NCBI RefSeq assembly: GCF_004327985.1
Contig: NZ_SJDL01000014.1
Span: 1-64,000 of the forward strand
Length of the DNA stretch: 64,000 nt
Direction: 5' to 3'
Source of the DNA: Marinobacter halodurans
GTDB lineage: Bacteria > Pseudomonadota > Gammaproteobacteria > Pseudomonadales > Oleiphilaceae
Numbering within the stretch: position 1 is the first letter of the stretch; each line of letters begins with the position of its first letter. Shown here piece after piece: positions 18,595 to 30,005 of this stretch. The notes under the pieces are model-generated. The model made no database searches and was not told the DNA's origin. It was given only the letters and a program-made list of their open reading frames with translations. The translations under genes were made by a program, and so were the position numbers.

Positions 18595-20886
18595 ATTGGT
18601 CGTGCTTTCCGAAAGGGAGCGTCCGGGACGCAGGTAGCGGCCGAACCCGGCATCCCTTAACGCCAGATCCACGCAACTGCGAATCACGTGTGGTGAGTCC
18701 AGGTCCAGCACGTCATCCAGCAGCTTGCGGGCCCACAGGGAGTCGATACTGCGGATGACGGATTTCACCTTGGGCAGGTTGGCCGCATTCATGGACAGCG
18801 CATCGTAGCCCATGGCCATCAGCAGCACGGCCCCGCCGGGATCCCCCGCCAGTTCCCCACAGATACTCACCGGCGTGCCCACCGCGTGGGCATCGTCGAC
18901 GACCTTCACCAGCGCCTGCAGCACGGCCGGGTGGAACGAGTGATACAGGGACGCCACCCGCGGATTGTTACGGTCCACCGCCAACAGGTACTGGGTCAGG
19001 TCGTTGGAGCCCACCGACAGGAAATCGACCCGGTTGGACAGCTCGCGGACCTGGTAGACCGCCGCCGGAATCTCGATCATCACGCCCACCTTGGGCATGT
19101 GGATATCGTAGCCCTCTTCACGCACCTCGTGATAGACGCGGTAAATCAGGTGCAGCGATTCCTCGACTTCGGACACGTTGCTGATCATCGGCAGCATGAT
19201 GCGCAGGTTGTTGAGACCTTCGCTGGCCTTGAGCATGGCCCGCACCTGCACCAGGAAGATTTCCGGGTGATCCAGGGTCACGCGGATACCCCGCCAGCCC
19301 AGGAACGGGTTCTCCTCGCTGATGGGGAAATAGGTCAATGCCTTATCACCGCCGATGTCCAGCGTGCGCATGGTGACGTCGCTGGGAGCGAAGGCCTCCA
19401 GCTGTTCGCGGTAATACTCCCGCTGCTCCTGCTCCGACGGGAAGCGCTCGTTGATCATGAACGGCACTTCGGTGCGGTACAGGCCGATGCCTTCCGCGCC
19501 ATGGCTCAGTGAACGCACCACGTCGGTCATCAGACCGGTGTTGACCAGCAGCGACACCCGCACGCCATCGGTGGTAACGCAGGGCTTGTCGCGCAGTTCC
19601 TCAAGGCCGCGGAACAGCGCCGCTTCCTCTTCGCAGATTTCCTGGTAGAACGAGCGCAGGTCGGCGGACGGCGAAGCGTAGATCTGGCCTTCGAAGCCAT
19701 CCACGATCAGCTCACGGCCGTCCAACTGGTTGACAGGCATGTCGATCATGCCCATGACGGTCGGCACGCCCATGGCCCGGGCCAGGATCGCCACATGGGA
19801 GTTGCTGGAGCCGCGCACGGAGACCAGCCCCACCAATTGACCGCGCGGCACCTCGCCCAGCATGGCCGGCGTCAGCTCATCACTGACCAGGACAGTCTTC
19901 TCGGGGTAGTTCAACGCCTGGTGATCCCCTTCCTGCAGGTGCGACAGCAGGCGGCGTCCCAGGTCCCGGATATCCACCGCCCGCTCACGCAGGTAGAGGT
20001 CGCCCATCATTTCGAAGTGGCGGACGTACTGCTGCACCACCTGCTTGAGGGCGCCCTGGGCCCACTGGCCGTCGGCGATCCGGTTCATGACCTCCGCCGG
20101 GAGGGCATTGTCGTCCAGCATGCGCAGGTAGACCTCGAACAACGCCTGCTCTTCCGGGCGCAGCTGCGGAGCCAGCCGCTCGGCGACCAGTTGGATGTCC
20201 TCGCGCACGGCACCAACCGCCTGCAGGAACAGTTCCCGCTCGGCGTCGGGGTCGTCCACAGCCTTGTCAGGCACCGCATCCAGGTCCGCCGGCGGGTAGA
20301 CCACCACACCCTGGCCGATGGCGACCCCCGGTGCGCCGGCCACGCCCTTGAAGCTGATATCATGGGTTTCCTGGCCGGTCAGGGACAGACCGCTGATGGC
20401 ACCGGTGGCTTCGCTGTGGGCGATCACGCCGGCCAGTTGGGCGGAAATCGTGACCAGGAAGGCTTCTTCGCCCTCGTCAAAGCAGCGTGAGCTTTCGCGC
20501 TGCTGCACGACGAGAACGCCAAGCACGCGGCGATGGTGAATGATGGGGACACCGAGAAACGAGCGGAAACGCTCCTCACCGGTTTCCGGGAAGTAGCGGT
20601 AGCGGGGGTGGGCGGTGGCGTCTTCCAGATTGATGGGCTCCTCGCGGGAACCCACCAGACCGATCAACCCCTCGGAATGCGCCAGGCTGACGCGTCCGAC
20701 GGCCTCCTTATACAGGCCCTCGGTGGCCATCAGGATATAGCGGTTGGAGTCCGGGTCCAGCAGATAGACCGAACAGACTTCGGTTCCCATGGCACGCTGC
20801 ACACCGGAGACGATGATTTCCAGGGCTTCCTGCAAGTCCCGGGCACCATTGACTTCCTGAACGATACTTCGCAGCGTGCTCAACAT
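18592..20886 (-). CDS. ptsP: Phosphoenolpyruvate-protein phosphotransferase PtsP (EI-Ntr)
   Basis: First enzyme of the nitrogen phosphotransferase relay: takes phosphate from PEP and passes it to NPr. The 764 residues comprise an N-terminal GAF domain (about 16-155), the EI N-terminal domain, the swivelling phosphohistidine domain with GSSNSHVAILARAMG (His364) and the PEP-binding TIM barrel with LYRTEVPFM, SVGSNDLTQYLLAVDR and the catalytic-cysteine block SICGELAGDP. It begins 6 bp after rppH, the same pairing as in E. coli. Confidence 0.97.
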   Translation of the reverse strand: MLSTLRSIVQEVNGARDLQEALEIIVSGVQRAMGTEVCSVYLLDPDSNRYILMATEGLYKEAVGRVSLAHSEGLIGLVGSREEPINLEDATAHPRYRYFPETGEERFRSFLGVPIIHHRRVLGVLVVQQRESSRCFDEGEEAFLVTISAQLAGVIAHSEATGAISGLSLTGQETHDISFKGVAGAPGVAIGQGVVVYPPADLDAVPDKAVDDPDAERELFLQAVGAVREDIQLVAERLAPQLRPEEQALFEVYLRMLDDNALPAEVMNRIADGQWAQGALKQVVQQYVRHFEMMGDLYLRERAVDIRDLGRRLLSHLQEGDHQALNYPEKTVLVSDELTPAMLGEVPRGQLVGLVSVRGSSNSHVAILARAMGVPTVMGMIDMPVNQLDGRELIVDGFEGQIYASPSADLRSFYQEICEEEAALFRGLEELRDKPCVTTDGVRVSLLVNTGLMTDVVRSLSHGAEGIGLYRTEVPFMINERFPSEQEQREYYREQLEAFAPSDVTMRTLDIGGDKALTYFPISEENPFLGWRGIRVTLDHPEIFLVQVRAMLKASEGLNNLRIMLPMISNVSEVEESLHLIYRVYHEVREEGYDIHMPKVGVMIEIPAAVYQVRELSNRVDFLSVGSNDLTQYLLAVDRNNPRVASLYHSFHPAVLQALVKVVDDAHAVGTPVSICGELAGDPGGAVLLMAMGYDALSMNAANLPKVKSVIRSIDSLWARKLLDDVLDLDSPHVIRSCVDLALRDAGFGRYLRPGRSLSESTTN

Positions 20887-20892
20887 AGACCG

Positions 20893-21414
20893 TTAATCCA
20901 TCCTGTCCGGGAACGGCGGCAATCCCTGCCACTGTTCCATATTGTGGAATAATCGCGGGGCCAGCTCCCGCAGGGCCCGCCGGTAAACCTCCCGCTTGAA
21001 CGACACCACCTGCCCCAGCGGATACCAGTAGCTGACCCACTGCCAGCCGTCGAATTCCGGAGAATCCGTCCTGTCGACGCAGACACTGGCGTCGGGAGAA
21101 AGCAACCTCAACAGGAACCATTTCTGTTTTTGCCCGATGCATACCGGGTGCGAATGATGCCGAACCATTCGCCGGGGCAGACGATATCTCAGCCAGCCGC
21201 GGGTACAGCTGATGATTTCCACATCCCGCTGCCCCAGCCCGACTTCTTCGCCCAACTCGCGATAGAGCGCTTCCTCGGGGGTTTCATTATGGTCGATCCC
21301 CCCCTGGGGAAACTGCCATGCGTCCTGTCCGATGCGTCTTGCCCAGAGAACTTCTCCCCGATCATTGGCCAGAATGATTCCGACGTTGGGTCTGAAACCG
21401 TCGGAGTCGATCAC
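20893..21414 (-). CDS. rppH: RNA 5'-pyrophosphohydrolase RppH
   Basis: Nudix hydrolase that removes pyrophosphate from mRNA 5' ends and so starts RNase E-dependent decay. The Nudix box [22 protein letters not shown] lies at about 38-59 and carries the REx2EE core. The start is GTG at 21414, giving [13 protein letters not shown], the family N-terminus (173 residues). A longer frame to 21489 adds a sequence unlike the family. It is cotranscribed with ptsP. Confidence 0.96.
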   Translation of the reverse strand: MIDSDGFRPNVGIILANDRGEVLWARRIGQDAWQFPQGGIDHNETPEEALYRELGEEVGLGQRDVEIISCTRGWLRYRLPRRMVRHHSHPVCIGQKQKWFLLRLLSPDASVCVDRTDSPEFDGWQWVSYWYPLGQVVSFKREVYRRALRELAPRLFHNMEQWQGLPPFPDRMD

Positions 21415-21676
21415 TGTTCTATACCTGCCTGAATTTTTCAGCAGCGGCCCTGTCACCAGGCTTCCCGGATCGAGGCTGTGCCCCCGCAATCCGCCATCAT
21501 CGCGTTGATGACAAGGGCCCGCAATTTGCCTAAGTTGCCTTCATTCTTGCAGAAAGCGTACCGGCGGGCAAACTGCGCCTGTTGCCCTACAACATGCTAG
21601 AATCCCCCCTTTTCGAAACGTCTCCGGACGGCCTGGCAGGCGACTCCAAACACGGCGATTTGAGGGGATACTCAGC

Positions 21677-22333
21677 TTGACGCTTGCGATCTTTGATCTG
21701 GACAACACGCTCATCAACGGCGACAGCGACCATGCCTGGGGCGACTTTCTCGTCTCGGAAGGCATCGTCGACGCCGGCGAATACGAAGCGGCCAACAACC
21801 GTTTCTACCAGGATTACCTGAACGGCGACCTGGATATCCACCGCTACCTGTCGTTTGCCCTCGAACCGCTGACCCGGCACGAACCGGAGGTCCTGCACCG
21901 GCTGCGCCAGCGTTTCGTGGACGAACGGGTGCGGCCGATGCTGCTGGATAAGGCTTTCGAACTGCTGGAGCAACACCGCCGGCAGGGCCATTACCTGCTC
22001 ATCATCACAGCCACCAACCGTTTCGTAACCCAGCCGATTGCGGACCTGCTGGGCGTGGACGACCTGATCGCCACGGAACCGGAGATGCAGGACGGCCGCT
22101 ATACCGGCAAGGTGGCCGGCACGCCCAGCTTCCAGGACGGCAAGGTGACCCGTCTGGGCGCCTGGCTGGCGCAGCAGAAGCGCAGCGCCGGCGACGCCTG
22201 GTTCTACAGTGACTCCCACAACGACGTGCCGCTGCTGGAACAGGTGGCGCACCCGATCGCCGTCGACCCGGACCCCAAGCTGGCAGACCTGGCGCGGGAG
22301 CGGGACTGGCCCATTATCTCGCTCAGGGACTGA
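21677..22333 (+). CDS. HAD-family phosphatase (SerB-like, HAD-IB)
   Basis: Cytoplasmic phosphatase of 218 residues. Motif I is FDLDNTL (Asp7 nucleophile, Asp9 acid/base), motif II lies in LLIITATNRF, and motif IV is FYSDSHNDVPLL. The helical cap between motifs I and II (about 18-95) fits the HAD-IB subgroup, which includes phosphoserine and some histidinol-phosphate phosphatases; the substrate cannot be told here. The start is TTG at 21677, with GAGGGG ten bases upstream and no better ATG. A homologue sits next to rppH-ptsP in pseudomonads, also divergent. Confidence 0.9.
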   Translation: MTLAIFDLDNTLINGDSDHAWGDFLVSEGIVDAGEYEAANNRFYQDYLNGDLDIHRYLSFALEPLTRHEPEVLHRLRQRFVDERVRPMLLDKAFELLEQHRRQGHYLLIITATNRFVTQPIADLLGVDDLIATEPEMQDGRYTGKVAGTPSFQDGKVTRLGAWLAQQKRSAGDAWFYSDSHNDVPLLEQVAHPIAVDPDPKLADLARERDWPIISLRD

Positions 22334-22338
22334 ACGCC

Positions 22339-23472
22339 ATGGCAAGGATGGCAGGTTGCGGGCTCGCCCTATTGCTCGGCACCGGCATGCTGATCGCCGG
22401 CTGCTCGGACAAGACGCCTGCGGAAAAGGATATGGAAACACCCCCGGAGACGGCGCCGGCGGCCCGGATCCCCCAGCCGCTGCAGGACGGCGTCGAGCAA
22501 ACGACCACGTCCGCCTGCAACGGGGCGAGCGCCCTCAATGCCGCGGTTGCCACGTTTCTCGACAATCCGGGTGGCGACACCCTGAAGAAGGCCCGCCAGG
22601 CCTGGCGCCAGGCCCACAGCGATTATCGCCGGCTCGCGTTCCTCTATGGCCTGGCCGGGCAGGCCATGCCCCAGAAATACAACGACCGGGACCCGATCGA
22701 CGCTCACCCGCTGCTTCCCGGCTACCTGGACCAGGTGCCCGGATACCCGCACAGCGGCCTCACCTATTCCGAAGTACCGCTCACACCGGACTACCTGCGT
22801 AAGGAGCATCAGTCCACCGATTTCTACTATCTCACGCAAGGCTTCCACCCGTTGGAGAGCTTGCTCTGGCCAGCCGGCGCCTCCAGCGCTGAAGAGACGC
22901 TCAAGCGCTATCGGCTGCCCAAGAAGCAATCCGAAGAAACGGTGAATGCGCCGGATCGCAGGCATGACCTGCTGCGCCTGATCGCCAACGCCCTCAACCG
23001 GGACGTCCAAACGCTGTGCAACACGGAAAACACGGCTTACCTGGTCACCGGTCTGGTGGCTATCGACGGGAACCCCGGGCGGGCCGCCGCGACCCTGGAC
23101 AAGCGCCTGGGAGCCACCATCGGTAAACGCCTCGACGCCTGGTTCCGGTTTCCCGATGGCGAGGATCACAACGGGATGCCAGTGGCCCACAGTCCTGGAG
23201 CGGCCACGGATTTCAGCGAGCTGGCGGCCATCGTGCGCCATCAGGCAACGGCATGGAACGGTATCCTGCTGGCCGGCGTCGATTCGACCGAGACGCTCCG
23301 CCAGCAGATGCAGGCGTTGGCCAAGCGGCTGGACGCCATCGATCCCTCAAGGACACCGGTCGATACCGATGCCCTGGAAGCGGCGCGGCAAGCCCTGGCC
23401 CAGGTTCGCGAGACGCTGGTCTCGATCAGCCTGAACGCGCCGGCGGCTTCCTCAGAGGAAGCCGGTCAGTGA
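22339..23472 (+). CDS. Imelysin-like lipoprotein with a GxHxxE motif
   Basis: Secreted lipoprotein of 377 residues. The signal ends in L-I-A-G-C (Cys22) and is followed by a low-complexity linker. The imelysin signature G168-F-H170-P-L-E173 is present, as is a second helical half (about 215-365). Imelysin-family proteins (IrpA, ICMP-like, EfeO-like) are periplasmic or surface proteins tied to iron uptake; the GxHxxE residues are thought to bind metal. It starts 5 bp after the HAD gene, so the two may share a transcript. No iron box was recognised. The 3' end overlaps the convergent rlmI by 21 bp. Confidence 0.82.
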   Translation: MARMAGCGLALLLGTGMLIAGCSDKTPAEKDMETPPETAPAARIPQPLQDGVEQTTTSACNGASALNAAVATFLDNPGGDTLKKARQAWRQAHSDYRRLAFLYGLAGQAMPQKYNDRDPIDAHPLLPGYLDQVPGYPHSGLTYSEVPLTPDYLRKEHQSTDFYYLTQGFHPLESLLWPAGASSAEETLKRYRLPKKQSEETVNAPDRRHDLLRLIANALNRDVQTLCNTENTAYLVTGLVAIDGNPGRAAATLDKRLGATIGKRLDAWFRFPDGEDHNGMPVAHSPGAATDFSELAAIVRHQATAWNGILLAGVDSTETLRQQMQALAKRLDAIDPSRTPVDTDALEAARQALAQVRETLVSISLNAPAASSEEAGQ

Positions 23473-24645
23473 GCGGACGAAGCAGCTCTTGATGTAGTCG
23501 GTTTCGGGAATACCGGGAATCACCGGATGGTCCGGAGCCTGGTGCCCCTGCTCCAGCAATTGCACGAAGCGGTCGATACGCCGGCCGCTGCCGCGGATGA
23601 TGTCCACCAGCCGGTCCGTGGACAGATGCATGGAGCAGGAGGCCGACACCAGCAGCCCATCCCGCTCCAGCAGCCGCAGCCCAAGCTGGTTGAGCCGGGC
23701 GTAGGCCTGCTCCCCGGCTTTCTGGTCGCGCCGACGGGGAATCAGGGCCGGTGGGTCCAGCACCACGATGTCGTACTTTTCCTTCTGGTCGCACAGGTCC
23801 TTGAGCACGGCAAAGGCATCGCCTTCCAGGGTATCCACATTGTCCAGGCCGTTCAGGCGGGCGTTCTCGCCCACACTGTCCAGAGCCTGGGCGGAACTGT
23901 CGACACAGGTGACCTGACTCGCACCGGCCGCCGCGGCCTGCACGCCCCACCCACCGACATAGCTGAACACATCCAGTACCCGCTTGCCCGGGGCATAGGC
24001 CTGCAAGCGCCTGCGGTTCATCCGGTGATCATAGAACCAACCGGTTTTCTGCCCGGTCGCCAGAGGGGCCCGGAAACGCACCCCGTTTTCCTCCACCACC
24101 AGTTGATCCGGCAGCTCGCCCATGGCGGCAGAAACATAGCTGTCCAGCCCCTCCACGTCACGCATCTTGCCGTCGTTCTTGAAAACGATCGAACGCGGGT
24201 GGACCAGCTTCTGGATCGCCCGCACCAGGGAATCCCGCAGGGACTCCATCCCCGCCGTGGAAACCTGGACAACCACCACATCGTCAAACCGGTCGATGAC
24301 CAGTCCCGACAGACCGTCGGCGTCACCGAACACCCAGCGATAGAAGGGTCGCTCGAACAGGCGCTCACGCATCTGCAAGGCCACGTCCAGCCGCTCACTG
24401 AGACGCTGCGGCGTCATGCCCTGATCCGGATTCCGACTGATCAGCCGGCCGCAGATCAACGCATGGGGGTTGACGAAAACCGTTCCCAAAGCCTTGCCGT
24501 TGGCAGCGATCAGCGCGGCCTGCTCGCCGGCCTGGAAAGCGGTCAGCGGCGTGCGTTTGGTGTCGACTTCATTGCTGTAGATCCAGAGATGGCCGGCGCG
24601 GATACGCCGCTCCGCGCCCTTGCGAAGGTATAGCTGGGGAAACAT
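23452..24645 (-). CDS. rlmI: 23S rRNA m5C1962 methyltransferase RlmI
   Basis: S-adenosylmethionine-dependent methyltransferase acting on C1962 of 23S rRNA. The 397 residues start with a PUA domain (MFPQLYLRKGAERRIRAGH), then an EEHEE-like middle domain and a Rossmann methyltransferase domain. SAM motif I is VLDVFSYVGGWGVQAAAAGA and the catalytic-loop motif IV is VLDPPALIPRRRDQ. The start is ATG at 24645; the in-frame upstream extension lies over the promoter region and is rejected. Confidence 0.95.
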   Translation of the reverse strand: MFPQLYLRKGAERRIRAGHLWIYSNEVDTKRTPLTAFQAGEQAALIAANGKALGTVFVNPHALICGRLISRNPDQGMTPQRLSERLDVALQMRERLFERPFYRWVFGDADGLSGLVIDRFDDVVVVQVSTAGMESLRDSLVRAIQKLVHPRSIVFKNDGKMRDVEGLDSYVSAAMGELPDQLVVEENGVRFRAPLATGQKTGWFYDHRMNRRRLQAYAPGKRVLDVFSYVGGWGVQAAAAGASQVTCVDSSAQALDSVGENARLNGLDNVDTLEGDAFAVLKDLCDQKEKYDIVVLDPPALIPRRRDQKAGEQAYARLNQLGLRLLERDGLLVSASCSMHLSTDRLVDIIRGSGRRIDRFVQLLEQGHQAPDHPVIPGIPETDYIKSCFVRSLTGFL

Positions 24646-24679
24646 AGGCAGACCACGATCAAAACGGGAAAGTGGCGGG

Positions 24680-24708
24680 ATTATACGGAGGCGGACCGCC
24701 CGGGGACA
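24680..24708 (-). promoter_or_regulatory. Candidate promoter for rlmI
   Basis: A perfect TATAAT lies on the minus strand at 24685-24680, about 35 nt before the rlmI start. The -35 at 17 bp (TGTCCC) is poor. Confidence 0.45.
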
Positions 24709-24728
24709 GTCGGGATTTCCCCGGGCGG
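24696..24728 (-). terminator. GC-rich hairpin after gcvH
   Basis: CCGCCCGGGGA and TCCCCGGGCGG pair over 11 bp with an 11-nt loop, 10 bp past the gcvH stop. No T-run follows. It partly overlaps the -35 position of the rlmI promoter candidate. Confidence 0.5.
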
Positions 24729-24738
24729 CCAATCGGGG

Positions 24739-25131
24739 TTATTCGGTATCGGCGACCAGATCGGCGTAGGCGTCCGCCTCCATCAGGCCATCCAGCTCGC
24801 CCTCATCGCTCAGGCGCACGCGGAACAGCCAGCCTTCACCGTAGGGATCTTCATTCAGCTTTTCCGGCTCTTCCTCGAGGCTCTCGTTAATCTCGATCAC
24901 CTCGCCACTGACCGGGCTGAAGACGTCGGAGGCGGATTTGACAGATTCGGCCACGCCGGCCTCCTCGCCGCCGTTGACGGTGGCGCCGACTTCCGGCAGT
25001 TCCACGAAGACCACGTCACCAAGCTGGTCCTGGGCGAAGTCGGTAATACCGACCGTCGCGGTGCCGTCGCCGGCCACACGAACCCACTGGTGCGTTTCGA
25101 TGTACTTCAGGTCCGTAGGGATCTGACTCAT
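24739..25131 (-). CDS. gcvH: Glycine cleavage system H protein
   Basis: Lipoyl carrier that shuttles the aminomethyl group between GcvP and GcvT. The 130 residues form the hammerhead lipoyl domain, with the lipoylated Lys65 in ESVKSASD and the conserved THQWVRV and PEVGATV strands. The start is ATG at 25131 with AGGA upstream; an in-frame extension to 25188 is unsupported. The other glycine cleavage genes are not in the window, so gcvH stands alone here. Confidence 0.97.
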   Translation of the reverse strand: MSQIPTDLKYIETHQWVRVAGDGTATVGITDFAQDQLGDVVFVELPEVGATVNGGEEAGVAESVKSASDVFSPVSGEVIEINESLEEEPEKLNEDPYGEGWLFRVRLSDEGELDGLMEADAYADLVADTE

Positions 25132-25203
25132 GATGGGATGTCCTTGTTTGCATTTTCCCGGGAGTTTACCGCAATTGCAGGCCAGCACTGAATAGCCGGC
25201 GGA

Positions 25204-25794
25204 TCAGCGCGCCGCCATACCAAGGAATGCCAGCGCAGCAGGCAGGACCCGGGGGAAATCCTGGAAACGATGGTCGCCGCCCGGTTGCAACCAGGTCGGT
25301 GCGCCGGCGTAGCGGGCCGCGGCCTCCCGGAAATCCAGCGTCTCATCCGCCGTTTGCAGCAGCACCATGAAACGCTCCGGATTCACCAGCGGGCCCGGGT
25401 CCATCGCCCGCAGCTGATGCATATGCGCCTCGGTCACCTCGAAGCGCTCCCCGGTATACAGGTTCTCCTGCATGCCGAGATAGGGGCGCAGCAGGTTGTA
25501 GGGTGCGACCGCCGGATTGATCAGGACCGCCCGCAGCCCGCGCCTGGCGGCAACCACCGTGGCGTAGTAGCCGCCCAGTGAGCTGCCCATCAGCCCGCAG
25601 GGTCGCTTCCCGGCGTCTTCGACAGCCTGCTCGACATGGGCGACAGCCTCATCCGGGGAAAACCCAAGCTCCGGCGCCACCAGCTCCACGGGAAGGCCAC
25701 TGTCGGCCAGCCATCCCCTCAGTTCGGTGACTTTCTGGGATTGGGGCGAACTTCTGAATCCGTGCAGGTAGATCAGGCGGGGTTGTTCGGGCAT
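25204..25794 (-). CDS. yqiA: YqiA-type alpha/beta-hydrolase esterase
   Basis: Small cytoplasmic esterase of 196 residues (UPF0227/YqiA family). The fold starts with LIYLHGFRSSPQSQK, and the nucleophile elbow is GSSLGG (Ser72). The acid lies in LLQTADETLD and the catalytic histidine in GGDHRFQDF. The natural substrate is unknown, although E. coli YqiA hydrolyses short acyl esters. It begins 5 bp after cpdA, in the order nudF-yqiB-cpdA-yqiA known from E. coli. Confidence 0.93.
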   Translation of the reverse strand: MPEQPRLIYLHGFRSSPQSQKVTELRGWLADSGLPVELVAPELGFSPDEAVAHVEQAVEDAGKRPCGLMGSSLGGYYATVVAARRGLRAVLINPAVAPYNLLRPYLGMQENLYTGERFEVTEAHMHQLRAMDPGPLVNPERFMVLLQTADETLDFREAAARYAGAPTWLQPGGDHRFQDFPRVLPAALAFLGMAAR

Positions 25795-25799
25795 AGCGA

Positions 25800-26624
25800 T
25801 CAGTAACCGTGGCTGTCGAGGTCCACAGTGTACGCGTAATCCTCGGCGCGGCGCACGTGCGAGGCCAGCGAGCCGTCCGGATAGAGTTCCAGCCAGCGGT
25901 AGCCGGGGGCCTTGTCGTCCAGGGAGAAATCGTTCGATCCGGGGGCGAACTGGATGCAGGTCGACGGTGTCGCCATCAAGCGCCGGCCGTCACGCTCGTC
26001 ATCCCAGGCCTGGTGGATGTGCCCCCAGAGCAAACCGCGCACCTGGGAATGACCGGACAGCGTTTGATACAGGGTGTCGCGGTTCACCAGCCCGATATCG
26101 GCCATCCAGCGGCAATCGATGTCCACCGGATGATGGTGGAAGGTCACGAGCGTGGGGGTATCCGGATATTCAGCCAGGCACCGGCCCAGGAAATCCAGCT
26201 CGTCGTCAGCCAGTTCCCCGTGCACCTGACCGGGGACCGACGAATCCAGGCAGATCACCTGCCAGCCCCCGGCCAACACCCGGCGCTCGTCGGCACCGCT
26301 GCCCGCAGTAACCTTGCGCATCGTGGCGGCATCGTCATGATTCCCCGGGAACCAGATCACCGGGCACTTGAACCCGGACATGAGTCGCTGGAAAAGCCGA
26401 TAGGCCGCTTCGGAGCCGTCCTGCGAAATATCGCCGCTGGCCAGCACCAGGTCCGGCTCATGGTCTTCGGCCCCGGCCGCCAGCGCCAGCACCGCTTCCA
26501 GGCTTTCCCGGGTATTCATTCCCAGCAACACCCCTTCGGGATCCGCCATCAGGTGCGGATCGGTGATCTGCAGGACCCGCAGCGGGACGGACGGTTGCTT
26601 GTCAGAGAGGACGGGGGAAGGCAT
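25800..26624 (-). CDS. cpdA: 3',5'-cyclic-AMP phosphodiesterase CpdA
   Basis: Metallophosphoesterase that hydrolyses cAMP and so tunes CRP/Vfr-type signalling. The 274 residues carry the five metal-binding blocks: DPHL (Asp22, His24), GDISQDG (Asp65), GNHDD (Asn95, His96), HHHPVDI and GHIHQAWD. The start is ATG at 26624 (MPSPVLSDKQ); an in-frame extension to 26702 lacks family likeness. It lies 137 bp after yqiB. Confidence 0.94.
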   Translation of the reverse strand: MPSPVLSDKQPSVPLRVLQITDPHLMADPEGVLLGMNTRESLEAVLALAAGAEDHEPDLVLASGDISQDGSEAAYRLFQRLMSGFKCPVIWFPGNHDDAATMRKVTAGSGADERRVLAGGWQVICLDSSVPGQVHGELADDELDFLGRCLAEYPDTPTLVTFHHHPVDIDCRWMADIGLVNRDTLYQTLSGHSQVRGLLWGHIHQAWDDERDGRRLMATPSTCIQFAPGSNDFSLDDKAPGYRWLELYPDGSLASHVRRAEDYAYTVDLDSHGY

Positions 26625-26761
26625 GGATGGGCCGCGACTCCAGGATGAATGATATCCATTAACAACGGTATTGACCGAAAGACTAGCGGATAGTTTGCAC
26701 AATTTCCTGAAGGACTGTCACATTCGGCTGCAGTTGCCCGCGCATCATAGGGGTCGGGACG

Positions 26762-27250
26762 TCAGTCGATGACCGGCCAGGCGATGCGATCGGCCGGGAC
26801 ATGGCCAAAGCGCAGGCAGAAATCCAGCCAGTCGGCCAGGAACGCGTTCACCTGGGTTTTCTCGTCCGGGTGGTGCATGAACCGGTTGGGATAGTCGTTG
26901 ATGGCCTCAATCCGGTTATAGCGATAACAACTGATCACCTCCGCCACACCAGCGTCGTGGTAGACGCGAACGGTCAGGTGCGGATCGTTCAGCCAACGCC
27001 CGGCGTTGTGGATCTGCTCCAGCAGCAGCGTCTCGGTGAAGCGGGACTGCTGCAACTGCTCGATGCGGACACGGCCAAAATAGGCATCGCCGTCACGCAA
27101 CTCGAACTCAGCCACCTCCGGATGCGCCTCCGCCAGCAGGCGCAACCGCCGTATCCGGCCATAGTTCCCCTCGCACAGCGCGCCGAAGCGCCTGAGGTCG
27201 GGTACGTAGGCTTTCCTGCGCCGCAAGGGCATTTCCGCGTGTTCTGACAT
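26762..27250 (-). CDS. yqiB: DUF1249 family protein YqiB
   Basis: Cytoplasmic protein of 162 residues and unknown function. Family blocks visible are YVPDLRRFGALCEGNYGRIRRL near the N-terminus, YHDAGVAEVISCYRYNRIEA and the C-terminal FLADWLDFCLRFGH. The start is ATG at 27250, sharing a base with the nudF stop, so the genes are coupled. Conserved linkage with nudF and cpdA is the main clue to its identity. Confidence 0.92.
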   Translation of the reverse strand: MSEHAEMPLRRRKAYVPDLRRFGALCEGNYGRIRRLRLLAEAHPEVAEFELRDGDAYFGRVRIEQLQQSRFTETLLLEQIHNAGRWLNDPHLTVRVYHDAGVAEVISCYRYNRIEAINDYPNRFMHHPDEKTQVNAFLADWLDFCLRFGHVPADRIAWPVID

Positions 27251-27879
27251 CAGGACCACTCTTGCTTCAATCTCGGCCGCTGCATGGCAAGCCACTGCAG
27301 GGCAATTATCGCGGCGGCGTTATTGATCCGCCCATCCGTTATCATACGCAAAGCCTCATCCGCCGCCATTACATGAGCGCGAATATCTTCATGCTCTGCC
27401 TCAATTCCATGCAACCCACCGGCACCGGATGCGTCCACATGGCCGCAGAACAGGGAAACCATCTCGGTGGTCCCGCCCGGCGACACCAGGTAGTGGCAGA
27501 TCTTCTCCAGGCGCCTGAACGTCAGTCCGGCCTCCTCCTCCGCTTCCCGGTTGGCCACGTCTTCCGGGGTCTCGCCGGGCTCGTCCATCCCCGCAACCAG
27601 TTCCAGCAGCCAGGGCGACTGGTTTCGCCCCAGGGCACCGGGGCGGAACTGTTCCAGCAATACGACTTCGTCGCGCACCGGATCATAGGGCAGCACGCAC
27701 GTGGCGTCCCCACGCTGGAAGATCTCCCGGTCGAACACGTCGGTATAGCCGCCAGCGAAACGCGCGTGGCGCAATCGCAGCCGCTCCATGCCGAAAAAAC
27801 CCTTGTACAGGGTCTCGCGGCTCTCGACTTCGACATCTTCAGCGCCGAACTGGAACGGGGCGACGGTTTGCTCTGGCAT
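27250..27879 (-). CDS. nudF: ADP-ribose pyrophosphatase
   Basis: Nudix hydrolase that cleaves ADP-ribose to AMP and ribose-5-phosphate. The 209 residues have the Nudix box GMDEPGETPEDVANREAEEEAG (about 97-118) followed by the ADPRase-specific glycine-rich block YLVSPGGTTEM. The start is ATG at 27879 (MPEQTVAPFQF), and an in-frame extension to 28104 crosses non-coding sequence. It heads the nudF-yqiB-cpdA-yqiA run, 112 bp after thiC. Confidence 0.95.
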   Translation of the reverse strand: MPEQTVAPFQFGAEDVEVESRETLYKGFFGMERLRLRHARFAGGYTDVFDREIFQRGDATCVLPYDPVRDEVVLLEQFRPGALGRNQSPWLLELVAGMDEPGETPEDVANREAEEEAGLTFRRLEKICHYLVSPGGTTEMVSLFCGHVDASGAGGLHGIEAEHEDIRAHVMAADEALRMITDGRINNAAAIIALQWLAMQRPRLKQEWS

Positions 27880-27991
27880 GATCCACCTATTCGGGAAAGT
27901 GAAGTCGAACCATAGAAGCCCGGCGCCCGGATTGGCAAGTCCCCCGGCAGGCGACAGGCCCCGCCCGTAAAGACGGGACCCCGACGGCACC

Positions 27992-29971
<1,980 letters not shown>

Positions 29972-30005
29972 TTAAGGACCTGGATTGGGCTGGAAAACTT
30001 GTCTT

